Shown one piece after another: positions 8,268-17,734 of a DNA stretch of 64,000 nt. The stretch is from Candidatus Binatia bacterium (GTDB lineage Bacteria > Desulfobacterota > Binatia > HRBIN30). The DNA lies in contig JAKLJW010000019.1 in NCBI GenBank assembly GCA_023150935.1, positions 1 to 64,000 on the forward strand, read 5' to 3'. A program made the position numbers and the translations under genes. The number at the start of each line of letters is the position of its first letter. Positions within the stretch are counted from its first letter, which is position 1. The notes under the pieces were generated by a model. It searched no databases, was not told the DNA's origin, and worked only from the letters and a program-made list of their open reading frames with translations.

Positions 8268-11200
8268 ATGGGTGCACACGAAAGGCGAAGGGCACTGCGG
8301 GTGGCGGGCTGCGACCTCGGCAAGGCTGCGGTCAAGCTGGTGGTACTGACGGTCGAGGAGGGTCGCAGCGATATCGAGCGGAACGACTGCATCGCCCACG
8401 ACGGCGGTCCGGTCGAAGCGTTCGCGGCCTGGTACCGCGACGCCGGCATCGCCGCCTGCGATGCACTCGGCGCCACCGGCCTGCACGCCGAAGAGCTGCA
8501 AGCTCCGGCGGTGAGCGGTCTGCCCGAGGACGCCTGCCTCACGGCCGCAATCGAGTTTCTCCCCGAACTGCACGGTCCGCTCAACCTCGTCAGCGTTGGT
8601 GCCCGGGGGTACAGCGTGCTCACCCGAGACCGCACGGGTCGTGTGCAGGCACTTGGCAACGACAAGTGCTCCTCGGGCACCGGCGAGACCATGGTTCGCA
8701 TCGCCGGCCGCTTCGGCGTTGCCATCGAGGAGGCCGATGCTCTCGCGCGGCGCGCCAGCGACGCGATCCCGATCACGGCACGGTGTTCGGTCTTCGCGAA
8801 GAGCGAGATGACCCATTTCGGCAATCAGGGTCGGCCTGCCGACGCGCTCTTTCGCGGGTATTTCGGGTCGGTGGCGCGCTATGTCGCGGCCTTGTTGGCC
8901 CGCGTGCGAGTCGACGGGCCGGTGTATGCCGTCGGCGGCTGTGCGCGCATCGGCACCCTGGTCGACGCGCTGAGCGAGGCCCTCGACACGGACGTGATCG
9001 TGCCGGAATCGTTCCTCGTGTTGGAGGCAATCGGCGCCGCGTTGCTTGCCGCAGAGCAGTGCCGTCACGCCGCGCCGCGCCCGCTTCCGGCGGATCCGAA
9101 CGCGCTGCTGGTCCATACGCCCGAGCGCTTCACCGTCTTACAGCCTGCCAGCCGGTGGCAGGGGCGCGTTCGGCGCCTGGCGGCGCCGCCGGTGTCCCCG
9201 GGTGCGGAGCGTGCGCCCTGCGTTCTCGGCCTCGATCTCGGTTCGACGGGCAGCAAGGCCGCGCTGACGTCGGTCGAGACGGGCGAACTGATTCTCGACG
9301 TTTACGACCGCACACAGGGCAACCCGGTCGACGCCGTGCAGCGCCTGGTGCGAACCGTTCTGACGCGCACCACGCCCGACGTGCGTGCCATTGCCCTGAC
9401 CGGCTCGGGTCGCGAGGCGGCGGCCACGGTGATCCGCGCTGCCTTTCCCGAGGCGGCCGACCGCATCGCCACACTCAACGAGATCGTCGCGCACGCGACC
9501 GCCGCCATCCGCTGCGACGACAGCGCCGGCGAGAGCATGTCGGTGGTCGAGATCGGCGGGCAGGACGCCAAGTTCATCCAGATCGAAGGTGGCCGGATCG
9601 TAGAAAGCGACATGAACAAGGCGTGTTCGGCCGGCACCGGCTCGTTCCTCGAAGAACAGGCGCACTTCTACGGCGTCGACGACATCGGCGAGTTCACCCG
9701 TATGGCGATGGCCGCCACGCGTCCCCCCGACCTCGGACAGATGTGTACGGTGTTCGTCGCCGATGCCGCGGCCGAAGCGCACAACGAGGGCTTTGGGGTC
9801 GCCGATCTCTTCGCAGGCTTCCAGTACTCGGTGATCCACAACTACATAAACCGCGTCATGGGCCAGCGCACGTTCGGGCAGCGGATCTTTTTCCAGGGCA
9901 AGCCGGCCTCGGGAGTATCGCTTGCCTGGACGCTCGCCGCGGTGACCGGGCGTGAGGTCGTCGTCCCGCCGAACCCGGGGGCCATGGGGGCCTGGGGCAT
10001 CGGGCTGAGTGCGCTCGACGAGTTCGGTGCGGCAAGGCTCGTGGCCGCGCCCGCTTTGGACCTTGCGCGGGTGCTCGACGCCGAGGTGGTCGGCCAGAGC
10101 GAGTTCCAGTGCCGCGACCGCCAGTGCGCGACGCTCTGCACGATCGAACGCACGCGCGTCGTGGTCTCCGGCGCGGAGGAGACGGTGCTCTCCGGCGGGG
10201 CCTGCCCCAAGTACGAAGTGGCCGGCGGCGTGCGCGTGAAACCTCCGAAGGAGGCCCCCGTCGCCTTCGACGAGCGGGCGGCACTGCTCGCCCCGTACCT
10301 TGCCGGGCGTCCGGGCGCACGCACGGTCGGCATTCCCGTGGCGGGCGCAACTGCCGGCTACGTGCCGTGGATGGTCGAGTTTGTCGCCACACTCGGCTTC
10401 GGTGTAGGGGTGCTCGCGCCGGATGCCCGGTCGCTATCGCGCGGCGAGGAACGTTGCTACTCCTACGACGCCTGCGCGCCGGTGAAGGTGGCCCATGGAG
10501 TCCTCGACGCCGGCGTCGAGCGGATCTTCTTTCCGACGGTTCTCGCGACCGACAGCGTGGTCGGCGGCTGCGGGCGCACCTGCGCGATGGAGCAAGCGCA
10601 ACCGGCGATGGCCGGTGCGGCGCTACGCGCGCGCGGCAGCGCAATCGAGGTCATCAGTCCGGTGCTCTCGTTCGACACCGGGCCGGACAGCAAGGCTTTC
10701 GCGCAGCAGGCACTGGAGGCTGCGCGGGAGCTTCTCGGCGCCGGGCCGGACCGAAACCGGGTCGCAGCGGCGTGTCGCGTCGCCGCGCAGGCGCAACGGC
10801 GTTACGACGAGGCCCTCCTCGAGATTGGCCGGGGGACGCTAGACTACGGGCGGGCCGCGGGCATCCCGGTAATCCCGGTCTGCGGCCCCCTCCACGTCAT
10901 TCATGACCCGGTTGTCAATGCCGGGATTCCCCGGTTGCTGCGCGAGAATGGCGTTCTGGCCCTGCCGATGGACTGCTTCCCTCTCCCGGCCGGCGTGCAT
11001 TCCGTTCCTCGTATGCCGTGGTCGGATATGCGTGCGGCTTTGCGAATTGCCCTGGCCTCGCGGGAGCGCGGCGATTGCTACCCGTTGCTGCTGTCGTCGT
11101 TCGGGTGCAACCCGGCCTCCTTTGGCGAGCAGCTCTTCACGGCGCTTCTCGAGGGTCATCCGCACACAACGCTTGAAAGCGACGGCCACGGCGGTACGGC

Positions 11201-12635
11201 AGGCTACACCACCCGTGTGCAGGCGTTCCTGCACACGGTGCGGCGTCACGACGGGCGGCCGAGCTCTACGGCGCCCTCGCGCCTGCGCATGCTGGAGCCG
11301 TTGCCGAACCCGCCGATTGCACGCGGAGACACGAGGCAGTTCGTAATGCCCAGCGTCGGCGAACCTTATTCTCGAGTCATGGCGGCGAACTTCCGCGCCT
11401 TTGGTCTCGATGCCATCACGCCCGGCCCGTCCGACGCCGAGCGTCTGCGCGCCGGCCGCCGCGACTGCTCGGGCAAGGAGTGCATTCCGTACCAGCTCAT
11501 CTGGGGCGCGTTTCGCCATCACCTGGACCGCCGCGGCGACGACCGCGAGCGCGTACTGGTGCAGGTCACTGGCCAGGGCGTGTGCCGCAATTGCATGTTC
11601 TCGGTCAAAGACCAGCTTTCACTCGAACGGCTCGGCCTCGGCGACCTCGTAACCATGCGCGACATCCAGCCGGAGCGTTCGCTCAGTTCGTCGTTCCTGG
11701 CGCGGACCGGAATCTCGTCTACGGTGAGCGACATCCTCACGCAGCTCGCGGCCTACCACCGTGCGCTGGAGCGCACCCCGGGCGAGGTGGACCGCCTGCA
11801 CGCCGCGCTCTGTAAGGATTTCGTTCGACTCGCGGAGCGGCCGGCGTTCGACGGTATGTTCGCCGGATTCCGCGATACGCGGCGGTACGGCCGGGCGCTC
11901 GGCGAGCTCGTCGAACGCGCCTCCGCCGCCTACGCGGCACTGGCGGCGCGGGCGGCGGAGGACCGGCGGCTTCGGACGGTACTGCTTGCGGGCGACATTG
12001 CCGTGAAGATGGACGAGTTTGCGAACGACGGCATCGTCAGGCGGCTCGCCGAGCGCGGTCTGAAGGTGGCGATCGAGCCGTCGCAGGTGCTCCTCGAATA
12101 TGCGTCAACCGAGGCACCCGGCGAGATCGCCCGCACCGGGGAAGGCCGTGCCCGGCCGCTCGTGGCCATGGCGTTGCGGCGTATGCGCCGCAAGCTCTAC
12201 GAGCGCGTGCAACGGCTGCACCCGTGGATCCCGGACGGTGCGGTGGCGCCGTTACTGGCCGAGAGTGCACGCGTTCTCGGGCGGCATCCGCGAGGCGAGG
12301 CGCCGGTAACGATCGGTAGCGTGCTCCACTATTGGAAGGCGGGGTTGTTCGACGGCGCAGTGCTCGTCAGTCCCTGGGGTTGCGGCCCGGCGCTGGTGAG
12401 CGAAAGCATCCTGCGCCACCAGGCCGATATCCCGATGCTCTTCGTTTACAACGACGGCTCGCCCGTAGACGAGCGCCGTCTTAACGCGTTCGCTTTCCGC
12501 CTGCGCCGCGAACCGTCGCGGGCGGCGCCGTATCCGGCTGTTTCGGTGCGTTCCGAAGGACCGACCAGTCGGGCGGCCAGGGACAACGGTCATCCCGGGT
12601 CGCGGGCCTCGGCCGGTGGTGTAGAACGCACTTGA
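8268..12635 (+). CDS. Long 2-hydroxyacyl-CoA dehydratase/benzoyl-CoA reductase-type activase (tandem BadF ATPase, DUF2229, HgdB-like)
   Basis: A 1455-aa fusion of the BadF/BadG/BcrA/BcrD ATPase family. Residues about 10-290 form one acetate-kinase-like ATPase domain (GCDLGKAAVKL, NDKCSSGTGE). About 317-620 form a second with LGLDLGSTGSK, EIGGQDAK and NKACSAGTGSF, whose Cys is the [4Fe-4S] bridging type. DUF2229 follows near 685-930, and an HgdB-like region with ECIPYQL near 1070 lies in the C-terminal part. Family members use ATP to drive low-potential electrons into radical CoA-ester enzymes. Very long fused forms are known in anaerobes and deltaproteobacteria, but their exact substrate is unproven. 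ATG 8268 has GGGAAGGG upstream. No separate dehydratase subunits are nearby. Confidence 0.88.
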   Translation: MGAHERRRALRVAGCDLGKAAVKLVVLTVEEGRSDIERNDCIAHDGGPVEAFAAWYRDAGIAACDALGATGLHAEELQAPAVSGLPEDACLTAAIEFLPELHGPLNLVSVGARGYSVLTRDRTGRVQALGNDKCSSGTGETMVRIAGRFGVAIEEADALARRASDAIPITARCSVFAKSEMTHFGNQGRPADALFRGYFGSVARYVAALLARVRVDGPVYAVGGCARIGTLVDALSEALDTDVIVPESFLVLEAIGAALLAAEQCRHAAPRPLPADPNALLVHTPERFTVLQPASRWQGRVRRLAAPPVSPGAERAPCVLGLDLGSTGSKAALTSVETGELILDVYDRTQGNPVDAVQRLVRTVLTRTTPDVRAIALTGSGREAAATVIRAAFPEAADRIATLNEIVAHATAAIRCDDSAGESMSVVEIGGQDAKFIQIEGGRIVESDMNKACSAGTGSFLEEQAHFYGVDDIGEFTRMAMAATRPPDLGQMCTVFVADAAAEAHNEGFGVADLFAGFQYSVIHNYINRVMGQRTFGQRIFFQGKPASGVSLAWTLAAVTGREVVVPPNPGAMGAWGIGLSALDEFGAARLVAAPALDLARVLDAEVVGQSEFQCRDRQCATLCTIERTRVVVSGAEETVLSGGACPKYEVAGGVRVKPPKEAPVAFDERAALLAPYLAGRPGARTVGIPVAGATAGYVPWMVEFVATLGFGVGVLAPDARSLSRGEERCYSYDACAPVKVAHGVLDAGVERIFFPTVLATDSVVGGCGRTCAMEQAQPAMAGAALRARGSAIEVISPVLSFDTGPDSKAFAQQALEAARELLGAGPDRNRVAAACRVAAQAQRRYDEALLEIGRGTLDYGRAAGIPVIPVCGPLHVIHDPVVNAGIPRLLRENGVLALPMDCFPLPAGVHSVPRMPWSDMRAALRIALASRERGDCYPLLLSSFGCNPASFGEQLFTALLEGHPHTTLESDGHGGTAGYTTRVQAFLHTVRRHDGRPSSTAPSRLRMLEPLPNPPIARGDTRQFVMPSVGEPYSRVMAANFRAFGLDAITPGPSDAERLRAGRRDCSGKECIPYQLIWGAFRHHLDRRGDDRERVLVQVTGQGVCRNCMFSVKDQLSLERLGLGDLVTMRDIQPERSLSSSFLARTGISSTVSDILTQLAAYHRALERTPGEVDRLHAALCKDFVRLAERPAFDGMFAGFRDTRRYGRALGELVERASAAYAALAARAAEDRRLRTVLLAGDIAVKMDEFANDGIVRRLAERGLKVAIEPSQVLLEYASTEAPGEIARTGEGRARPLVAMALRRMRRKLYERVQRLHPWIPDGAVAPLLAESARVLGRHPRGEAPVTIGSVLHYWKAGLFDGAVLVSPWGCGPALVSESILRHQADIPMLFVYNDGSPVDERRLNAFAFRLRREPSRAAPYPAVSVRSEGPTSRAARDNGHPGSRASAGGVERT

Positions 12636-12685
12636 GCGGCGTTTCGAGCCGCCGTACAGTCGGGGCCAATGGTGACGGGGGTGAG

Positions 12686-12880
12686 ATGGACGACGTTTGG
12701 AAGGTAGTGGCTTACTTGCAGGCCCATCCGCTGCTGACCGTTGGCGGCGCGGTGGCGCTCGTTGGGATGTATTACCTGCTCAACCGCAAACCGAAGGCGA
12801 CGCGCGACGCCGAAGCGCGCCTGGAACAACTGCGGAAGGAGCGTCACGACCATTATCGGCAGCAGCGGCCGCTGAAGTAG
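12686..12880 (+). CDS. Small single-pass membrane protein
   Basis: A 64-aa protein of unknown function. It has one hydrophobic segment (about 18-36, LLTVGGAVALVGMYYLL) followed by a highly charged, probably helical C-terminal tail (EARLEQLRKERHDHY). GGGGGTGAG precedes ATG 12686; an in-frame GTG further upstream lacks this. It lies 50 bp after the activase gene on the same strand and may be cotranscribed. The codon pattern is GC-rich like its neighbours, supporting a real gene. Confidence 0.6.
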   Translation: MDDVWKVVAYLQAHPLLTVGGAVALVGMYYLLNRKPKATRDAEARLEQLRKERHDHYRQQRPLK

Positions 12881-12961
12881 CGGGCCGGGCTCTTTGCTCC
12901 CCGGCGCCTTGCCAAAACAAAATCTTGGTAGTGGTGCGCCTGCGTGTTAGCCTCGGTGGTG

Positions 12962-13819
12962 ATGCTACGCGGTGACTTCCACCACCACATCGACAGCGAC
13001 CCGGTAGACGGTCATTTCGTGCCGCACACGGGGGGCGAGCTGATCGACCGGGCGGTGGCGGTGGGGTTACAGGTCGTGGCGATCACCTGTCACGAGTCGA
13101 TGCCGTATGGGGACGATCTGGTCGACTATGCGGCGGGGCGCGGTGTGGTGCTGTTGCGCGGCATGGAGGCGACGGTCGAAGGGTGTCACGTGCTGCTGCT
13201 GAATTTCCGCGAGTGGCCTGCGGGCAAGTGCACGATGGCCGAAGTGGCGGCTTGCAAGACACCCGGAGCGCTGGTGATTGCGCCCCATCCGTTCTACCCG
13301 ACCGGCATTGCGGGGGGCGACGTGCTGGCGGAGCATCGCGACGTCTTCGACGCGGTCGAATTCTCGGGCATGTACACGGCGATGACCGGTTACTTTAACC
13401 GTCGGGCGCTGGCTTTCGCGGCGTCCGCGGCGCTGCCGGTGGTGGGTAGTTCCGACACGCATTTCTTGTGGCAGCTCGGGGCGACGTTTACCGCCATCGA
13501 CGCGGACCCGGAGCCGGCCGCGGTCGTCGAGGCGATCCGGCACGGCCGGGTGCGGCTCGTGACGCGTCCCCTGAGCTGGGTAGACGTCGCCCGCTTCGTG
13601 GTGCGGTCGCACTCGACAAAGCGGGTACTGCGCGACGGCATGGAGTACATGTTGCGTATCCTCCGCCGCACCAGAACGCGCGCCGCCCAGCCGACACCGC
13701 TGCCGGGCGGTGTCGACCTGGAACCTGCCGTGGCCGGCAGGGTCGAACGGCCGTGGCCGGGCGACCGCGCTGGCAAGCGAAAGCTGGGTTCCGGTCCGGA
13801 ATCGGGGTTGGCGGGTTGA
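12962..13819 (+). CDS. PHP-domain metal-dependent phosphoesterase-like protein
   Basis: A 285-aa protein with polymerase-and-histidinol-phosphatase (PHP) metal-site motifs: GDFHHHI at the N terminus, ITCHE near 40, APHPF near 105 and GSSDTHF near 165. Trinuclear metal enzymes of this family hydrolyse phosphoesters. The last 60 residues are Pro/Arg/Gly-rich and look disordered. ATG 12962 puts the first motif at the N terminus as usual; in-frame GTG codons at 12944, 12956 and 12959 are alternatives. Substrate unknown. After the stop, 100 bp separate it from the convergent XRE gene. Confidence 0.82.
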   Translation: MLRGDFHHHIDSDPVDGHFVPHTGGELIDRAVAVGLQVVAITCHESMPYGDDLVDYAAGRGVVLLRGMEATVEGCHVLLLNFREWPAGKCTMAEVAACKTPGALVIAPHPFYPTGIAGGDVLAEHRDVFDAVEFSGMYTAMTGYFNRRALAFAASAALPVVGSSDTHFLWQLGATFTAIDADPEPAAVVEAIRHGRVRLVTRPLSWVDVARFVVRSHSTKRVLRDGMEYMLRILRRTRTRAAQPTPLPGGVDLEPAVAGRVERPWPGDRAGKRKLGSGPESGLAG

Positions 13820-13919
13820 TTCGGGAGCTGGACCGGGCGGTCCGAGGGCTCGCCGGCGGATAGCGTGCAGGCAGGGCTGGGTGTGTGTCCGAGCGCCGGG
13901 AAGTGGCGAACGGGGGTGC

Positions 13920-14285
13920 TTACTCGCGGTTGCGGTTGACGAAGCGGAAAGCCTCGTAGATGTCGATCAGGGTTTGGCGTTGAGTTTCGGTCAGGTGCGG
14001 GTCGCGACGGATCTCGCGAACGACGTCGAGTTCGTCAGTGTCCAACGGGTCGAGGACGCCCGCCTGAAGCTGCAACGTTTCCGCCGACAGGCGCAGGGCG
14101 CCGGCGATCGAGTGCAGGATGGTTCCGCTCGGATCGCGCAGCCCGTTTTCGATTTCTTTGAGTACCGCGGCGGAAATCCCGCTCTGCTCCGCCATCTTCC
14201 GCAAGGAGATGTTCGCCAGTTGGCGCTGCCGCCGGATATAGCCGCCGATCCCCACCACCCGTGCCGGGACTCTCGACCTGACCAT
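13920..14285 (-). CDS. XRE-family helix-turn-helix transcriptional regulator
   Basis: A 121-aa DNA-binding protein. An HTH_3/XRE domain spans about 13-68 (IRRQRQLANISLRKMAEQSG and the following recognition helix). The C-terminal half (DELDVVREIRRDPHLTETQR) resembles the tail of small XRE regulators acting on stress or development genes. No toxin partner is visible. The spacer just upstream (14286-14413) contains an imperfect palindrome centred on GAATTC at about 14300-14312, which could be an autoregulatory site. It lies downstream of the AAA+ ATPase gene in the same direction. Confidence 0.85.
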   Translation of the reverse strand: MVRSRVPARVVGIGGYIRRQRQLANISLRKMAEQSGISAAVLKEIENGLRDPSGTILHSIAGALRLSAETLQLQAGVLDPLDTDELDVVREIRRDPHLTETQRQTLIDIYEAFRFVNRNRE

Positions 14286-14413
14286 GCCAAATTAAACCCC
14301 TGAATTCGGGTACTTGCAAGCGATCCCCGGCCGGGAGCCTGGAGGAGTCCGCCCTGGCGTGCTCCTCGACGCGGTTCGGGACGGTCGTCGCGATGACTTT
14401 CTCCGTCCCGTCT

Positions 14414-15931
14414 CTACCGGCCGTACTCGCGCGGCGAGGCGCGCACGGCGCGCTCGAAGGCCCACTCGCGGATGTGGTCCACCTGCTCCTTCATCGTGCG
14501 CGACAATGGCACGATGCTCGACGAGGCGTTGAGCAAGTCGTCGTCGGCCAGCTCGCGTTCCTCGAGCCGGGCGGCGGTAATTGCCGAAACCACGCATTGC
14601 TCGATCTCGGCGCCCGTCCACCCGCGGGTGAACTTCTTCAGCCGCTCGACGTCGAACCCCGCCGGGTCGTATCCCCGGCGTTCCAGGTGGATCTTGAAGA
14701 TCTCCACCCGCTCGTCGTCGAGCGGAATGTCGACGAAGAACACCTCGTCGAAGCGGCCCTTGCGAATCATCTCGGCCGGCAGGAGGTCGATGCGATTCGC
14801 GGTTGCCGCGACGAACAGGCCGCGCGCCTTTTCCTGCATCCAGGTCAGGAAGAAGGCAAAGATGCGGCCCTGTTCCCCCGAGCTCTCCGTCGAGGTGATG
14901 CCCATTTCGATTTCGTCGAACCAGACGACCGCTGGCGCGATCTCCTCGAGCATGTGGCAGGCGCGCACGAAGGCGCCTTCGGGGGCGCCGTGCCGACCCG
15001 AGAAGATCTCGGTCATGTCTATGCGGTACAACGGCAACTCGAAGCACGACGCGATCGCCTTTACCGACAGGCTCTTGCCGCAGCCGGATATACCCATGAC
15101 CAGCACGCCCTTGGGGACGATCTCGGCCTTGACGCTATCGCCCATGAGGAAAAGGCGGCGTCGTTCGAGCAGCCATTTCTTGAGGATTTCGAGCCCGCCG
15201 ATCTGCCCGATGCTGGTCCCCTCGGCGACGTACTCGATCATGCCGGTGCGGTTGACCAGTAGCTTCTTTTCCTCCAGCAGCAGGTGGTGCGAGTTGGCGT
15301 CGAGGCGATTTGCGTGGGCGAGGGCGCGACGCACCGCATGGCGCGCCTCGTCGAGCGTCAGGCCTTGCAGCGCACGTGCTAGTTGGAGCAGCGTCTCGCC
15401 CGCGGTGTCCACCGTTCCGCCGGCGGCGGCAATGCGCCGCGCTTCCTCCTGCAGGAACTCGATCAACTCCTGAGTATCGGGCAGACGAAGTTCCACGTAG
15501 ACGACGCAGCGCGAGATCTCCTCGGGAATGAACTGCACCGGCGAGGTGATGACGACGAACTTGTTGCGATCGAAGCAGACGTCGTACAGATCGCGCAGCC
15601 GCCGCCGGATATCGGCGCCCTCGCGCATCGGTTCGTGGAAGTCCTTGAGGTGGAAGATGCCCGGCGCATCGTGTGCGGCGATGAAGTCGAGCACGGCGCG
15701 CGGTCCCATCGCTTCGCCGCCCGGCTCGTTCCCGTCGGCCCGGGCGAGACCGTCGGTAAGGCTCCAGGTCCAGACCGGCAGGGGCGGCGAGAACAGGGCC
15801 TGCCCCGCCTGTCTCAGCAGCGCCGCGACCCGTTGCTCCTCCGCGGTGCGCACATAGGTCAGTGGACGGCCGGAGAGCAGGATCTCGCGAACGGTGGCGA
15901 GCGCACGGCTTTCGTTGGCGGGGGTGTTCAT
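14414..15931 (-). CDS. AAA+ ATPase, Ycf46-like
   Basis: A 505-aa protein. Residues about 1-230 form an N-terminal region of the Ycf46 type (LTYVRTAEEQRV, then a nucleotide-site-like region around HLKDFHEPM). About 240-480 form a classic AAA module with Walker A GISGCGKS (280-287), Walker B VVWFDEIE, an arginine-finger region (MIRKGRFDE) and sensor TANRID. Ycf46 proteins in cyanobacteria and plastids are linked to photosynthesis regulation; in other bacteria the role is unknown. ATG 15931 is favoured over in-frame codons reaching towards exbD. It lies 40 bp downstream of the ExbD-like gene in the same direction and may share its transcript. Confidence 0.85.
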   Translation of the reverse strand: MNTPANESRALATVREILLSGRPLTYVRTAEEQRVAALLRQAGQALFSPPLPVWTWSLTDGLARADGNEPGGEAMGPRAVLDFIAAHDAPGIFHLKDFHEPMREGADIRRRLRDLYDVCFDRNKFVVITSPVQFIPEEISRCVVYVELRLPDTQELIEFLQEEARRIAAAGGTVDTAGETLLQLARALQGLTLDEARHAVRRALAHANRLDANSHHLLLEEKKLLVNRTGMIEYVAEGTSIGQIGGLEILKKWLLERRRLFLMGDSVKAEIVPKGVLVMGISGCGKSLSVKAIASCFELPLYRIDMTEIFSGRHGAPEGAFVRACHMLEEIAPAVVWFDEIEMGITSTESSGEQGRIFAFFLTWMQEKARGLFVAATANRIDLLPAEMIRKGRFDEVFFVDIPLDDERVEIFKIHLERRGYDPAGFDVERLKKFTRGWTGAEIEQCVVSAITAARLEERELADDDLLNASSSIVPLSRTMKEQVDHIREWAFERAVRASPREYGR

Positions 15932-15971
15932 CGCGGGGCTGGGCGTCGTGCGGACTCCGGTATCGTGGTGG

Positions 15972-16412
15972 TTACTGCGGTGCACTTGTTCCCGCGGGAG
16001 CAGTGGCGATGGCGATCTTTTCGGCGCCGGCTTCCCGGGCGATCGTCATGACTCTGACCGCCTGCTCGAGGACGACGTTGCGGTCGCCCTGAAGAATGAC
16101 ATTGCGCTCCGGGCTGGCCGCGAGGGCTGCTTCCAGCGCCGGTTTGAGTCCGTCAAGAAGCACGGGCTGGCCGTCGATCTCCAGCTTCTGATCGGCGGTG
16201 ACGGTGACCATCACGCCCGCCGGTTGCGCGCCGCCGCTGCCGGCGCGCGGTAGATTGACCTTGGTGCCCTGCTGCACGAGGGCGGTGCTAGTCACCATGA
16301 AGATGATCAGCAGCACGAGGAATATATCGGTAAGCGGCGTGACGTTGATCTCGGCGACAATGCTCGTGTCGTCGCCGTTGCCCTCGCCGAGGTCAACGGG
16401 ACTGAGCGACAC
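15972..16412 (-). CDS. ExbD/TolR-family biopolymer transport protein
   Basis: A 146-aa inner-membrane protein, the periplasmic partner of an ExbB/TolQ proton channel. It has the hallmark N-terminal segment INVTPLTDIFLVLLIIFMV, with the proton-carrying Asp in the transmembrane helix, then a short periplasmic domain. GTG 16412 is chosen because AAGGAG lies 9 nt upstream; GTG 16430 is an in-frame alternative. The start overlaps the end of the ExbB gene by 20 bp, so the pair is translationally coupled. Neither tonB, tolA nor a TonB-dependent receptor is adjacent, so the energised process is unknown. Confidence 0.9.
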   Translation of the reverse strand: MSLSPVDLGEGNGDDTSIVAEINVTPLTDIFLVLLIIFMVTSTALVQQGTKVNLPRAGSGGAQPAGVMVTVTADQKLEIDGQPVLLDGLKPALEAALAASPERNVILQGDRNVVLEQAVRVMTIAREAGAEKIAIATAPAGTSAPQ

Positions 16413-17055
16413 GGTGGAGAGCTCCTTCACGGGTCCGCGGTGCCGACAGGTGCACCAGCAACTCGTCAGTCCACTCCCGCCAGACGGCGGACAGATTGCC
16501 GATACGGACCATGAACGCGTTGTAGGCGAAGATCGAGAGCACACCGACGAGCAGTCCGCCGGCGGTGGCGATCAGGGCTTCGGAGATGCCCGCCGCGACG
16601 ACGGCGAAACCACCGGAGCCGGTGGCGGCCATGTTCTCGAAGGCGCGGATTATGCCGATAACCGTACCGAGCAGGCCGATGAACGGCGCCAGGCTGCCGA
16701 CGGTTCCGAGGAGCCAGACGTAACGTTTGAGGCGCCTTGTCGCCTCGGCGAGCCGCCGGACGGCGAGGCGGCCGCGGATCGAGTCGTCGGCCTCGGGGTG
16801 GCCGAGCACGGCCTTGTAGACCGTCGCCAGTGGCGAGCCGTCGCCCCGGCTGATGGCTAGGGCATCGGAGAACCCGCCGTCTCGAGCCGCTTCGCTAACC
16901 AGACCATGCAGCCGGGCGGCGCTGCGCGCCGCTCGTGCAATGCTCCACAGTCGTTCCAGGGTGATGGCCACGCTGACGACCGAACACAGTAACAGGGGGT
17001 ACATGACGGCACCGCCCTGCTCGATGAGACCCAAGAATCCGCGCGGCTCGATCAT
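16393..17055 (-). CDS. MotA/TolQ/ExbB-family proton channel protein
   Basis: A 220-aa inner-membrane protein with three transmembrane segments: near 15-35 (VMYPLLLCSVVSVAITLE), and the paired helices at about 115-190 with the diagnostic LAPFIGLLGTVIGIIRAF and the ALIATAGGLLVG motif. With ExbD it forms the proton-driven motor used in TonB, Tol or related energy coupling. ATG 17055 is the start. The gene heads a minus-strand set exbB, exbD, AAA+ ATPase, with a lipoprotein gene 57 bp upstream in the same direction. Confidence 0.92.
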   Translation of the reverse strand: MIEPRGFLGLIEQGGAVMYPLLLCSVVSVAITLERLWSIARAARSAARLHGLVSEAARDGGFSDALAISRGDGSPLATVYKAVLGHPEADDSIRGRLAVRRLAEATRRLKRYVWLLGTVGSLAPFIGLLGTVIGIIRAFENMAATGSGGFAVVAAGISEALIATAGGLLVGVLSIFAYNAFMVRIGNLSAVWREWTDELLVHLSAPRTREGALHRVAQSR

Positions 17056-17112
17056 GTGGTGATCGGGACGATAGCGCAGGCCCTCCGGAGGCGCAATTCG
17101 CCGCCGCCGCGG

Positions 17113-17616
17113 TCAGCGCCAGTCCGGGGGCATTGGCAGGTACTCGCTGCCGCGTCGAATGGCGAAGGCCTGCAGGAAGATGCCGCCGGTGCCCTCTGCC
17201 CGGGCGTAGGGTGTGCGGATGTCCAGACGAAGAGCCGTGCGCTCTCCGCTGGCGATGCGAGTGCGGTACTCCTTCTGGAAACGATCGACTTCTTCGGAGG
17301 TCGATCGCGGTGCGAGCAGGATGCGGACGATGACCCGCACGCCGTCCACGGGTTCGGGGTACGGGTTCCCGATCAGTCCGCGCACCTGAATGACGCGGCC
17401 GTCGCTCGACTGCTCGGTAACAAAGACCGGGAGGAGGCCGAGATCGGCCTGCGGCATGTTTGCCGGCGACGGCAGCGGCGGTGGGTTGGCGGATGTGGCC
17501 GGGGGCTTGGACTTCGCGGGGGGGCGCGGGCGTGCGCAGCTCGCCAGGGGCAGGGTCGCCAGCGCCACGACGGCCAGGGCGATGCGGCGGTGCCGCCGCC
17601 GTGTTGGCCAACTCAT
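17113..17616 (-). CDS. Putative lipoprotein of unknown function
   Basis: A 167-aa protein with an Arg-rich N terminus, a hydrophobic core and a lipobox LASC (Cys27), so it is probably lipid-anchored in the cell envelope. A Pro-rich linker follows, then a compact beta-rich domain (about 60-165) with GLIGNPYPEPVDGVRVIVRI, reminiscent of FxLYD or immunoglobulin-like accessory domains. No enzyme motif is seen. It lies just upstream of exbB in the same direction and could be part of that envelope unit. Confidence 0.7.
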   Translation of the reverse strand: MSWPTRRRHRRIALAVVALATLPLASCARPRPPAKSKPPATSANPPPLPSPANMPQADLGLLPVFVTEQSSDGRVIQVRGLIGNPYPEPVDGVRVIVRILLAPRSTSEEVDRFQKEYRTRIASGERTALRLDIRTPYARAEGTGGIFLQAFAIRRGSEYLPMPPDWR

Positions 17617-17734
17617 CCTTGGGCTGCTCCCCGCATGTACTCCGCCTCTACGCCGCCTCGCGCCACAGGTGCCGGGTTAGCCTCAATCAGAGCGCAGTTC
17701 GAGTCGACGGGAAGATCGATTGCGGCCCAAGGTT

